NCBI GenBank assembly: GCA_002771215.1
Contig: PCRM01000044.1
Span: forward strand, 15,713-47,894
Length of the DNA: 32,182 nucleotides
From: Candidatus Nealsonbacteria bacterium CG23_combo_of_CG06-09_8_20_14_all_40_13
GTDB lineage: Bacteria > Patescibacteriota > UBA1384 > UBA12157_A > GCA-002773005
Reading direction: 5' to 3'
Shown piece after piece: positions 17,820 through 26,192 of this stretch (positions within the stretch are counted from its first letter, which is position 1; every line of letters starts with the position of its first letter). Both the position numbers and the translations under genes were made by a program. Under the pieces are notes generated by a model. That model did no database searches and was not told where the DNA came from. It worked only from the letters and a program-made list of their open reading frames with translations.

Positions 17820-17881
17820 AGGTATTAAACAATGATTATGAACCTGTTATAAGCAAGAAAATACTTAATCATCTTGGGAGG

Positions 17882-17910
17882 TTGACAAAGAGCACTTTTA
17901 GTGCTATTAT
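17882..17910 (+). promoter_or_regulatory. Consensus sigma70 promoter TTGACA-N17-TATTAT
   Basis: TTGACA 17882-17887, exactly 17 nt, TATTAT 17905-17910. Confidence 0.8.
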
Positions 17911-17916
17911 ATATTT

Positions 17917-18211
17917 ATCTAAGTAAAAATTTGCATACGGTCAGGGAGGGGTATTTATTATCTTTGAACTCTAGGGATAATAGATATGCTTGCCTTACCG
18001 TAAAAACAAAAATCCTCCTTGGTGGAACTCGAAAACAAAAATCACCTCTTTAACAAACGGTAAGGTACAAAAAGGCTTAAAACTGCTTCTTACGAGGGAC
18101 CACAGCGTTCTTGGTAGGATGTTGTAATTTGAGCCAATTAGAAAAAAAGGCGCGACGAGCGGTCAATAATTTAAAGTTAGATTAGGCCGGTTCTCGACTC
18201 GCGCCTTTTTC
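17917..18211 (+). ncRNA. Candidate structured non-coding RNA, family unidentified
   Basis: Consensus promoter immediately upstream, no good ORF, several self-complementary helices, and a GC-rich terminator stem followed by TTTTT. Confidence 0.65.
18149..18211. terminator. Bidirectional terminator shared by the ncRNA (+) and dnaB (-)
   Basis: GGCGCGA.CGAG.CGG ... CCGG..CTCG..TCGCGCC; T-run on the plus strand and AAAAAAA (T-run on minus) on the other side. Confidence 0.75.
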
Positions 18212-18222
18212 ATTGACTAAAT

Positions 18223-20844
18223 TTATGAGGGCTTACCTGCTCTCTTCTTATCTATACTTCTAAAGCACAATTGTTCTGGCACAAAAAAGAGTTCAATATC
18301 ACCGCAAGGACCATTGCGGTGTTTCCTAATTAAGATATCGGCAATATTTTTTCTTTCTGTATCTTTGTCATAATAACCCTCCCGGTAGATAAACATAACG
18401 ACATCAGCATCTTGTTCGATCGAGTTGTGCACAATGATATCATTAGCTACGAAATTGTGGCTGCCCACAACTGTGGCATCATACACTTCTTCAACTGCTA
18501 AAGGTTTAATTTCCAATATCTCGTCCCAGAAGATATCAGATTGGGCAAGATTGACTAATTTTTGATCCGGTATTGCAGTAGTAATGTGCAGCATTCTTTG
18601 GCGCGAAATGCCATTATGATATCTTTGCGTTCCCGAATAAGCCCAACCCAACTGTTGATGAAATTGGCGTGCAGTGAGAGTCCAATAAGACCGCAGCCGA
18701 TTAATTGTCTGCCAGATTTGTTTCGGAATCACGTCCAAATTGGGATTGAATTTAACTTTTTCTAAAAACCCAAGCGCTTTTTTAACCAACTTTTCTTTCT
18801 TCCCAAAAATACCAATTTGGCTTAGGAACTTCCATTGATCCTCTTTGCCGGAAATATCTACATGGTACCCTGGTTGATAGCCTTTTTTGTAACTTCTCCT
18901 TAGGCGTGCCGTGATACCAAAACGAATAAGTAAATGCGCCAATTGGCGAGCCAGCTTTTCACTTTTAGTAGCGTAATAAATGGTCCAGCCGGATTGGCTG
19001 ATATTGCAGCTGTAAGAAATCGTCCCATCGGTGGCCCAAAGATGCTTAATAAATAAGGCGAGTTTCTCTTTCGGTAGCTGAAAAATAATCTGGGGGATCA
19101 CTTTTTCACCAGATCTTTGATTGAAAATTTCTAAATCCGAGAGCCATTTCACAACCGGGTTGTGGCGGCCCCTCGCCAAGGGGTAAGGAGACGTCGTAAA
19201 AAGATGCCACCAATTCTTTTGTTTCACTAACCTGGTTTTGACTCCAAAAGCTTTTTGGGCCGCTATTTTAACTTCTTGCAGGCATAATGGATCGGCGTTG
19301 GTATATTGCAAAGAATGATTTTTAAGATAGCAACCATCGCCAATCAGGTGCGCTAAAACAATAATCTTTTCATCTTCTAAATTTTCTCGCCCTTGATAGG
19401 ATAGTTCTCGCGGTACCGCCAAATGTTCACCTATCTTTAATTGATCAAGTCTCTTCCAGCCCAAAATGGTGTAAAAAGGATGATTAGCCGAAGCGTTGAT
19501 TTCTTTGCCCGAGGCTAAGCGTAGTTTGTAGACCTTTTTTCGGCCCGATGGAAAAGCTTTGACCATCATCTGCCGCTCAAGCTTCAATCCCTCCCTTAAG
19601 CTGAGAACGGGAATTGCTATTTTTTTCTTGGCCAACTCTTTAATCGTGAAAAGCTTACCGGTATGAGCATGCATAATTTGAGTATTGCCGGTTAAACAAC
19701 CACTTTCCCTCAAGTCCGCCAGTTGGGGTCTTTTGCCCGGACGCATTTCAACTGCCCGTGAAAGTTGTGAAAGGGCTAATACGGGAACATTCAGTTCTCT
19801 GGCCAACGCCTTCAGCGCCCGCGATATCTCAGAAACTTCCGCAACTCGATTGTCGCTAGATTTTTGGCTACCAGCCATCAACTGAAGATAATCTATGACT
19901 ATCAAGCCAATTTTACTCTCAAGTTGCAATCGGCGCGCCTTGGTACGAATTTCCGTAACATTCAATAGTGGTGAGTCGTCAATAAAAATTGGCGCTTCAG
20001 ATAAAACACCCATGGCATAGCCAATTTTAGGAAAATCTTCGTCAGTTAAATTACCGGTACGCAACTTCCAAGAATCAAGGCCTGATTGAGAACAGATTAA
20101 TCTGTCCACTAGCTGCTCTTTGCTCATCTCCAGAGAAAATATTCCAACTGGCACTTTTTCTTTGACTGAGGCGTTTAGGGCAATATTCAACGCCAAGGAG
20201 GATTTACCCATCGAAGGTCGAGACGCTAAAATGATTAAATCGGATTGCTGTAGTCCCGCCAACAGGTTATCTAGGTCAGCAAAACCCGTAGGGACACCGC
20301 GCAACATGCTTTTATTTTTAGAAAGCTTATCTATTCTCTCAAATGACTCGGTTAGAACATCTTTAATCGGGATGAAATTCTCTTGCAAAAAGGACTGTGA
20401 AACCGAAAATAACTCCGATTCGGCTTTGTCTAAAACTTTTTCCACATCTTCTGCCTCTTGAAAACCAAATTCTGCTATCTTAGAGGCAGCAGAAATAAGT
20501 CGGCGCAAAACCGATTTTTGCTGAATTATTTGGGCATAATGAGCCACGTGAGCGGCGGTGGGCACAGAATTTACCAAAGAAGTCAAATAGCTTGCCCCGC
20601 CGACATCTTTTAATTTCTTTTCTCTTTCTAATTCATCGGTCAAAGTTACCAGGTCAATTGGAGAACGCTTCTGGTAGAGCTTGAGCATCGCTTGATAAAT
20701 TTGGGCGTGGTCGTTGCGATAAAAGTCAGCGGGAATAATAATATCCGCTACCTTCACAATAGCGTTTTTATCAAGCAAAATAGCGCCCAAAACTGACTGT
20801 TCGGCTTCAACATTTTGTGGTGGAAGTTTGACGCCGTCACTCAT
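18223..20844 (-). CDS. dnaB: Replicative DNA helicase DnaB with in-frame intein
   Basis: MSDGVKLPPQNVEAEQSVLGAILLD; ASRPSMGKSSLALNIA; IDYLQLM; DLRESG|intein|SIEQDADVVMFIYRE. Start ATG 20844 overlaps dnaX stop (ATGAGTGA). Confidence 0.95.
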   Translation of the reverse strand: MSDGVKLPPQNVEAEQSVLGAILLDKNAIVKVADIIIPADFYRNDHAQIYQAMLKLYQKRSPIDLVTLTDELEREKKLKDVGGASYLTSLVNSVPTAAHVAHYAQIIQQKSVLRRLISAASKIAEFGFQEAEDVEKVLDKAESELFSVSQSFLQENFIPIKDVLTESFERIDKLSKNKSMLRGVPTGFADLDNLLAGLQQSDLIILASRPSMGKSSLALNIALNASVKEKVPVGIFSLEMSKEQLVDRLICSQSGLDSWKLRTGNLTDEDFPKIGYAMGVLSEAPIFIDDSPLLNVTEIRTKARRLQLESKIGLIVIDYLQLMAGSQKSSDNRVAEVSEISRALKALARELNVPVLALSQLSRAVEMRPGKRPQLADLRESGCLTGNTQIMHAHTGKLFTIKELAKKKIAIPVLSLREGLKLERQMMVKAFPSGRKKVYKLRLASGKEINASANHPFYTILGWKRLDQLKIGEHLAVPRELSYQGRENLEDEKIIVLAHLIGDGCYLKNHSLQYTNADPLCLQEVKIAAQKAFGVKTRLVKQKNWWHLFTTSPYPLARGRHNPVVKWLSDLEIFNQRSGEKVIPQIIFQLPKEKLALFIKHLWATDGTISYSCNISQSGWTIYYATKSEKLARQLAHLLIRFGITARLRRSYKKGYQPGYHVDISGKEDQWKFLSQIGIFGKKEKLVKKALGFLEKVKFNPNLDVIPKQIWQTINRLRSYWTLTARQFHQQLGWAYSGTQRYHNGISRQRMLHITTAIPDQKLVNLAQSDIFWDEILEIKPLAVEEVYDATVVGSHNFVANDIIVHNSIEQDADVVMFIYREGYYDKDTERKNIADILIRKHRNGPCGDIELFFVPEQLCFRSIDKKRAGKPS
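18424..19698 (-). mobile_element. DnaB intein, 425 aa, LAGLIDADG-type homing endonuclease domain
   Basis: Starts CLTGNTQIMHAHTGKLFTIKEL, ends VGSHNFVANDIIVHN followed by S; endonuclease-like blocks LAHLIGDGCYL and FIKHLWATDGTIS. Confidence 0.93.
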
Positions 20845-22339
20845 CCTGCTCCTCAACTCCAAAAAGGTCTTTGGCAGAAAGAAGCATATCTTCTTCCTCC
20901 TGTTTTATCTTTTCTTTATCCAATAAGATACAATCAATTAATAGGTCTCTCCCCAGAACTTGGCTTAAAGTTTGCTCTATTATAACACGGTTTTGGTGTT
21001 GCAAAATTTTCTCTTTATGAAACTTAAATTGCGCGGCCAAAACCAATTTATTCTCTTCAATAATAACCGGCTTGGCATCTTTGAGTAAAGCAAAAAGCGA
21101 ATGATTATGAGGTTTGATACCATTTAAAATCTTCTCCCATAAAACAGGGTTGATATTTTGCTCTGTTGCTTTTTGATAAGGAGTCTTCCTGTCTGCAGCC
21201 GCATCTGAAATATTTGAAGTTTCTTTATTGGCAGTAACCTTTAAAATATCCTGACCTAATAGTAATTGAGATTTGGCAATGGCCAGTTCTAAAGGCAGTT
21301 GAAGAATAAAACTTGTCTTAATCTGCGATTGACTTTCCAAAAATAGATTGGCCAAAGCTAAAATTTTATCAGGCGCAATAGCTTGGGCTTTTTTGACAAT
21401 CTCTGTTAAATTTTCATCTTCTTGCTCAAAATTGGTCTGCGCGCCCATCTTTAACAAAAGTATTCGGCGCAACGCTGAAACAACCATCTGGTTGAAATTT
21501 AAAAAATCTATACCTTGAACAAATAATTCTTCAATTAAATCAAAAGATTTGTCTTGCTTGCTCTGAAAAATATAACCGATTAACTGGTAGACAGATTCCC
21601 ATTTGCCCAATCCCAAAGCGGCACGAATCTCTTTAACACTAATTTCTTTGTTTTGAGTCAGATTTAAAGATTTTATCTGGTCTAAAATGGAAATGGCATC
21701 ACGAAAAGCGCCGTCTGAAAGGCTAGCAATTAAATTTAGGCCTTCGGAAGAAATTTTAAAATCTTCTTCTTTGGCAATTTTGGACAAAAGCTGGACAATT
21801 TCTTTAATTTTGGCCCTTTTGAAATCAAACTGCTGGCAACGGGAGAGAATAGTCGCCGGCACTTTGTGCGCTTCAGTAGTTGCCAAAATAAAAATTACGT
21901 GGGCGGGTGGCTCTTCCAAAGTTTTCAACAGCGCATTAAATGCTTCGCGGGTAAGCATATGGCATTCATCAATAATAATTACCTTATATTTACCTAAACT
22001 GGGGGCAAATTTTACTTTTTCGCGCAATTCCCTCACCTCATCAATTCCGCGGTTAGACGCGGCGTCAATTTCAATTAAATCCAAACTCTTGCCGGAAATT
22101 ATCTCCACGCAACTTTGACATTTATTGCATGGTTCGGCTTTGCCTTTCTGACAATTGAAAGCTTTAGCCAAAATTCTGGCGACGGTTGTTTTACCCGTAC
22201 CTTTAGGCCCGGCAAATAAATACGCGTGCGAAATTCGACCACTCTCCAAAGCCGACACCAGCACTTTCTTGATGTGGTCCTGAGAGTGAACATCTTTAAA
22301 TTTTTGGGGTCTGTATTTACGATATAAAGAGAGTGACAT
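20837..22339 (-). CDS. dnaX: DNA polymerase III subunit gamma/tau
   Basis: MSLSLYRKYRPQKFKDVHSQDHIKKVL, FAGPKGTGKTTVARILAKAFNC, CxxCxxC-like zinc module, DECHMLTREAFNALLKTLEEPP. Confidence 0.95.
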   Translation of the reverse strand: MSLSLYRKYRPQKFKDVHSQDHIKKVLVSALESGRISHAYLFAGPKGTGKTTVARILAKAFNCQKGKAEPCNKCQSCVEIISGKSLDLIEIDAASNRGIDEVRELREKVKFAPSLGKYKVIIIDECHMLTREAFNALLKTLEEPPAHVIFILATTEAHKVPATILSRCQQFDFKRAKIKEIVQLLSKIAKEEDFKISSEGLNLIASLSDGAFRDAISILDQIKSLNLTQNKEISVKEIRAALGLGKWESVYQLIGYIFQSKQDKSFDLIEELFVQGIDFLNFNQMVVSALRRILLLKMGAQTNFEQEDENLTEIVKKAQAIAPDKILALANLFLESQSQIKTSFILQLPLELAIAKSQLLLGQDILKVTANKETSNISDAAADRKTPYQKATEQNINPVLWEKILNGIKPHNHSLFALLKDAKPVIIEENKLVLAAQFKFHKEKILQHQNRVIIEQTLSQVLGRDLLIDCILLDKEKIKQEEEDMLLSAKDLFGVEEQDE

Positions 22340-22447
22340 TAATTTGCCTTTGCGTTTTTATCATAAACGTATATCTTTTTTTAAGCAATGGTGGTAAAAT
22401 GAAGAGCAAAAGGTTACCGGTTAATAGTTAATTGATTAGACAAATTC

Positions 22448-22466
22448 GTCGTCCCGTCGGGACGAC
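22448..22466 (+). promoter_or_regulatory. Perfect 8-bp hairpin just upstream of the pilB SD
   Basis: GTCGTCCC-GTC-GGGACGAC, ending 4 nt before AAGGAGG. Confidence 0.6.
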
Positions 22467-22482
22467 AAGTAAGGAGGGGTTT

Positions 22483-24336
22483 TTGACTTTTCAACAGTTT
22501 ATCAAAGAATTTGCCATCAAAAAACAGCAGTCCTTTCTCAAAGCTACCAAAGACGTCAAAGCACTAGTAAACCTTCTCTCCGAGAAGATTGTCTCAAAGG
22601 AAAAAATACAAATCCCCGGCTTTGGCACTTTTGTAGTATTACAATATCCTTCCCGTACCGTAAAAAACCCCCGTGACCCTGGTAAAAAAATGGTGATATT
22701 AGCCCAGAATGTAGTGAAATTTCATTCAAGCTCTAATTTAAAATCGCAACTTTCAAATATTAAATGGGAGAGCCCTATGCAAAATATCACCAAGAAAATT
22801 TTTATCCCCTACGCTGATTTGTCAAAAATCACTGTCCAGAAAGAAATTTTGTCGCAAATCCCAGAGCATATCGCCCGTCATTACCAAGTCGTACCAATTG
22901 AAGAAAAAGTCAACACATTAGTTGTGGCGATGATTGATCCTGAAGATGAAGAAGTAATTGAGATGCTCAAGAAAAAAACCGGCAAAAAAATTGAGCGCAG
23001 AATTACCACTATGGACGACTTAAGCCATGTATTAGACCAGTATTCCAACATTGGCGCCGAGGTAGAAAAAATAGTTGAAGAAGCAGTTTTAGCAAAAACC
23101 AAACCTAAAGAAGAAATAAAAGGAAAGCCAGAAGAAATTCCTCAAAACGCCCCAGCGGCTAAGATCGTTTCTTCACTTTTGAAACGCGCCGTCCATGATA
23201 AGGCCTCTGATATCCATATTGAACCAGAGGAAAAAGATGTTGCCGTGCGTCTTCGAATTGATGGCGTTTTGAGAAAAATCATCAATTTGCCCAAAGATAT
23301 CCACTCAGCTCTAATTTCAAGATTTAAAATACTTTGCAACCTAAAAATTGATGAAACGCGCCTGCCTCAAGACGGCCGCTTCAGAGCCACAGTTGACCGC
23401 GCTGAAATTGACCTTCGGGTTTCTACTTTGCCGACTGTTTTTGGTGAAAAAGTGGTCGCCAGAATTTTGGACAAATCTGCCGGCGTGCTCACATTAGATC
23501 AGCTGGGCTTACGCGGCCGCTCTTTTGAAATTTTAAGGGATAATATCAAAAAATCACATGGTATGATTTTAGTCACCGGTCCCACTGGCTCGGGTAAAAC
23601 CACCACCTTGTACGCTATTATTGACCAAATCCAAAATGAGGGTATTAATATCATAACTTTGGAAGATCCGGTAGAGTATCAAATGCCAGGCATTAACCAG
23701 AGCCAAGTCAATGCGGAAATTAAATACACTTTTGCTACCGGTTTGCGCTCCATTGTGCGCCAGGACCCGGATATCATTATGATTGGAGAAATTCGCGACT
23801 ATGAAACAGCCAATATGGCTGTGCACGCTGCTTTGACAGGACATGTTGTCTTATCCACCTTGCACACCAACGATGCCTCGGGCGCCATTCCTCGCCTGAT
23901 TGATATGAAAATAGAGCCCTTTCTAATCACTTCAACCTTAAATGTGGTCATTGCCCAACGTCTTTGCCGAAAAATCTGTGAAGACTGCAAAAAGGAAATC
24001 CCTCTTTTAGAAGATCAACGTGTTCTGATTGAACAAGAAATTAGAAATTTGCCTAAAGAAGAGAGAAAAGAAACTGAAGGCAAAAAATACACCCTATTTC
24101 ATGGTGAGGGTTGTAATTTATGCTCTCAAACCGGCTACAAAGGTCGCATTGGTATTTTTGAAATCTTACCTCTCCAGGAATCACTTAAAATGCTCATCAA
24201 TCAACGCGTTTCCTCTGACCAAATCGCCAAAGAAGCTTTAAAATTAGGTATGCTGACTTTAAAGCAAGACGGCATTTTAAAGGTGATTGCCGGCATTACC
24301 ACCCTAGACGAAGTTTACAGAGTAACAAAAGACTAA
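22483..24336 (+). CDS. pilB: HU/IHF-like domain fused to PilB/GspE-type pilus assembly ATPase
   Basis: TTG start after AAGGAGG. N-term IPGFGTFVVLQYPSRTVKNPRDPGKKMVILAQNVVKFHSSSNLKSQL is HU-like; then MshEN-like domain and VTGPTGSGKTTTLYAII, IMIGEIRDYETANMAVHAALTGHVVLSTLHTND, CxxC pairs. Confidence 0.88.
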   Translation: MTFQQFIKEFAIKKQQSFLKATKDVKALVNLLSEKIVSKEKIQIPGFGTFVVLQYPSRTVKNPRDPGKKMVILAQNVVKFHSSSNLKSQLSNIKWESPMQNITKKIFIPYADLSKITVQKEILSQIPEHIARHYQVVPIEEKVNTLVVAMIDPEDEEVIEMLKKKTGKKIERRITTMDDLSHVLDQYSNIGAEVEKIVEEAVLAKTKPKEEIKGKPEEIPQNAPAAKIVSSLLKRAVHDKASDIHIEPEEKDVAVRLRIDGVLRKIINLPKDIHSALISRFKILCNLKIDETRLPQDGRFRATVDRAEIDLRVSTLPTVFGEKVVARILDKSAGVLTLDQLGLRGRSFEILRDNIKKSHGMILVTGPTGSGKTTTLYAIIDQIQNEGINIITLEDPVEYQMPGINQSQVNAEIKYTFATGLRSIVRQDPDIIMIGEIRDYETANMAVHAALTGHVVLSTLHTNDASGAIPRLIDMKIEPFLITSTLNVVIAQRLCRKICEDCKKEIPLLEDQRVLIEQEIRNLPKEERKETEGKKYTLFHGEGCNLCSQTGYKGRIGIFEILPLQESLKMLINQRVSSDQIAKEALKLGMLTLKQDGILKVIAGITTLDEVYRVTKD

Positions 24337-24337
24337 A

Positions 24338-25534
24338 ATGACTTTCAAATACGAAGTTTGCAACAAAAGCGGGCAAAGTTTTAAAGGTGAAATTGAGGCT
24401 GACAATCAACCAGCCGCAATTAAGTCATTGCGAGAACAGGGTTTTTACATTTTGGAAATTAAAAACAAAACCACCTTTAGTGGTTTTAATATTCTTAAAA
24501 ACCGCATACCGCTTAGAGAAAAAATTATCTTTACCCAACAGCTGGGAATTATGATTAAAGCTGGTCTGCCGCTAATTGAAGCGCTGGCCACCCTGCAAGA
24601 TCAAACTTCAAACAAAGCTTTAGCCAAAATCATCTCCAGTATTATTGCCGATGTCAAAGGCGGCGAAGCATTATCAAAAGCGCTGGCCAAACACCCCTCT
24701 GTCTTTCCGCGACTTTACTCCAACGTTGTCAGCTCTGGCGAAAAAACCGGTAAATTAGAAGAAGTGATGCAGCGGCTTTCAGAACAAATGATCCGTGATT
24801 ATGACTTGGTTTCCAAAGTCCGCACGGCGATGTATTATCCTGCCTTTATCCTTACGGCGCTGGTAGGAGTGATTATAATGATCTTAATCTATGTCATCCC
24901 GCAACTGCAAAAAATATTTGAAGAAGTAGAGGTGCCCTTGCCCATTACCACCCGCGCTCTGCTTTTTACAAGCAATGCGGTCAAATATTATTGGTGGCTG
25001 CTGCTGATTTTCATTGTTGCTGTATATCTTTTGATTAAGAGATTAGCCAAAAATGAGCAGGTCGCTTTATATCTTGACAAGATAAAATTGAAAATGCCAA
25101 TCTTTGGCCCGCTGTTTATAAAGGTTTATATGGCTCGGTTTTCCCGAACGATGGCCACTTTGATAGCCGCCGGCCTTCCTATGCTTGATGTTTTTGACAC
25201 CGTTGCCGATGTTCTCAATAACAAGGTTTTGCAGCAATCCTTAAAAAATGCCTCCAAACAAGTGGAAGCCGGCATGACGCTTTCCTCCATTTTGATGAAA
25301 GACCCCAATTTCCCGCCGATGGTTTCTCGATTAATCTCAGTTGGCGAAAAATCCGGCAATATTGACTTTGTTTTGGCCGGTACCGCTGATTTTTATGATA
25401 AAGAGGTAGACAATGCCACCAAATCGCTTTCATCACTTATAGAGCCCATTTTAATGATTATTATGGGAATTGGCGTCTTCCTTGTACTTACGGCCGTCAT
25501 TATGCCCATTTATAGCTTAGTCAATGTTATATAA
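24338..25534 (+). CDS. pilC: Type IV pilus inner membrane platform protein PilC/GspF
   Basis: FTQQLGIMIKAGLPLIEAL, FPRLYSNVVSSGEKTGKLEEVM, FSRTMATLIAAGLPMLD, SVGEKSGNIDFVL. Confidence 0.93.
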   Translation: MTFKYEVCNKSGQSFKGEIEADNQPAAIKSLREQGFYILEIKNKTTFSGFNILKNRIPLREKIIFTQQLGIMIKAGLPLIEALATLQDQTSNKALAKIISSIIADVKGGEALSKALAKHPSVFPRLYSNVVSSGEKTGKLEEVMQRLSEQMIRDYDLVSKVRTAMYYPAFILTALVGVIIMILIYVIPQLQKIFEEVEVPLPITTRALLFTSNAVKYYWWLLLIFIVAVYLLIKRLAKNEQVALYLDKIKLKMPIFGPLFIKVYMARFSRTMATLIAAGLPMLDVFDTVADVLNNKVLQQSLKNASKQVEAGMTLSSILMKDPNFPPMVSRLISVGEKSGNIDFVLAGTADFYDKEVDNATKSLSSLIEPILMIIMGIGVFLVLTAVIMPIYSLVNVI

Positions 25535-25559
25535 ATAAATTCCAAGCACCATAAATTCA

Positions 25560-25760
25560 ATAAAATTTTCAATTAACAATTTACAATCTCCAATCAATTA
25601 ACAATGAATAAAATCCAAAATCCTAAGCATGAAATCCTAAACAAATTCAAATGTTTCAAATCCAAAATTCAAAACTGTTTTGAATATTTGTATTTTGAAA
25701 TTTGAGCTTGTTTAGAGTTTAGAAATCAGAATTTAGGATTTAGAAGTTATAACTTATAAT
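25560..25760. repeat. AT-rich imperfect inverted repeat between pilC and pseudopilins
   Basis: Left arm AAATCCTAAACAAATTCAAATG...AAAATTCAAAAC (25632-25675) versus right arm GTTTTGAATATTTG...AGAATTTAGGATTT (25677-25741). Confidence 0.7.
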
Positions 25761-25778
25761 TTCTCCCTTGGAGGTTCA

Positions 25779-26192
25779 ATGAACCGATTACCAAAAAAAT
25801 ATAATCGCGGTTACAGTTTAGTTGAGTTGATCGTCGTGATCGCCATTGCCGGTAGTGTTTTGGTGACAATTTATTTAAGTTTGCTTTATGCCTTAAAAAT
25901 TAATCTGCGCGCCCGACATTCAACCTTTGCCTATCAGTCTGCCGAGCAAGAAATGGAAATTATCCGCAATACCCCTTTTGCCAATCTGACCAACCAGACG
26001 AGCGGTTCTTTTTTGGGCACAGTTAGCACGTTGCAACAGCTGCCGTCCGGCACTGGCACTTTAACCATTCAAGATTATCAGAGCAACAATAAAATTAAAG
26101 AAATAGTTGTTATTATCAGTTGGCAGGAAAAAACCCAAAGCAAGCAAGTCACCCAGTCAACATTGCGCGCTGAAGGAGGAATCGGCCAATGA
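25779..26192 (+). CDS. Type IV pilin-like/minor pseudopilin
   Basis: Prepilin motif NRG|YSLVELIVVIAIAGSVLVTIYLSLLYAL. Confidence 0.85.
   Translation: MNRLPKKYNRGYSLVELIVVIAIAGSVLVTIYLSLLYALKINLRARHSTFAYQSAEQEMEIIRNTPFANLTNQTSGSFLGTVSTLQQLPSGTGTLTIQDYQSNNKIKEIVVIISWQEKTQSKQVTQSTLRAEGGIGQ

Noticed and set aside
18032-18050. Remnant of a 16S rRNA 3' end (ATCACCTCTTT)
   Set aside because: Only about 10 nt match and it is part of a local duplicated motif.
17964-18053. Short ORF from TTG in the ncRNA (MNSRDNRYACLTVKTKILLGGTRKQKSPL*) and a 5-codon ATG ORF MLALP*
   Set aside because: Spacing from GGAGGGG to TTG is too long, composition follows the repeats and helices, and nothing co-directional lies downstream for a leader peptide to regulate.
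17917-18211. tmRNA, RNase P RNA, SRP RNA or 6S RNA identity for the intergenic RNA
   Set aside because: No GGTTCGANTCC/CCA tRNA-like end, no GAGGAAAGTCC core, no SRP GGAAGGAAGC loop, and the ends do not form a 6S closing stem. The GGCTTAAAACTGC similarity to E. coli 6S looks coincidental. Needs cmscan.
17741-18222. Definite oriC call
   Set aside because: Only two DnaA boxes, no dnaA/dnaN here, GC skew could not be computed.
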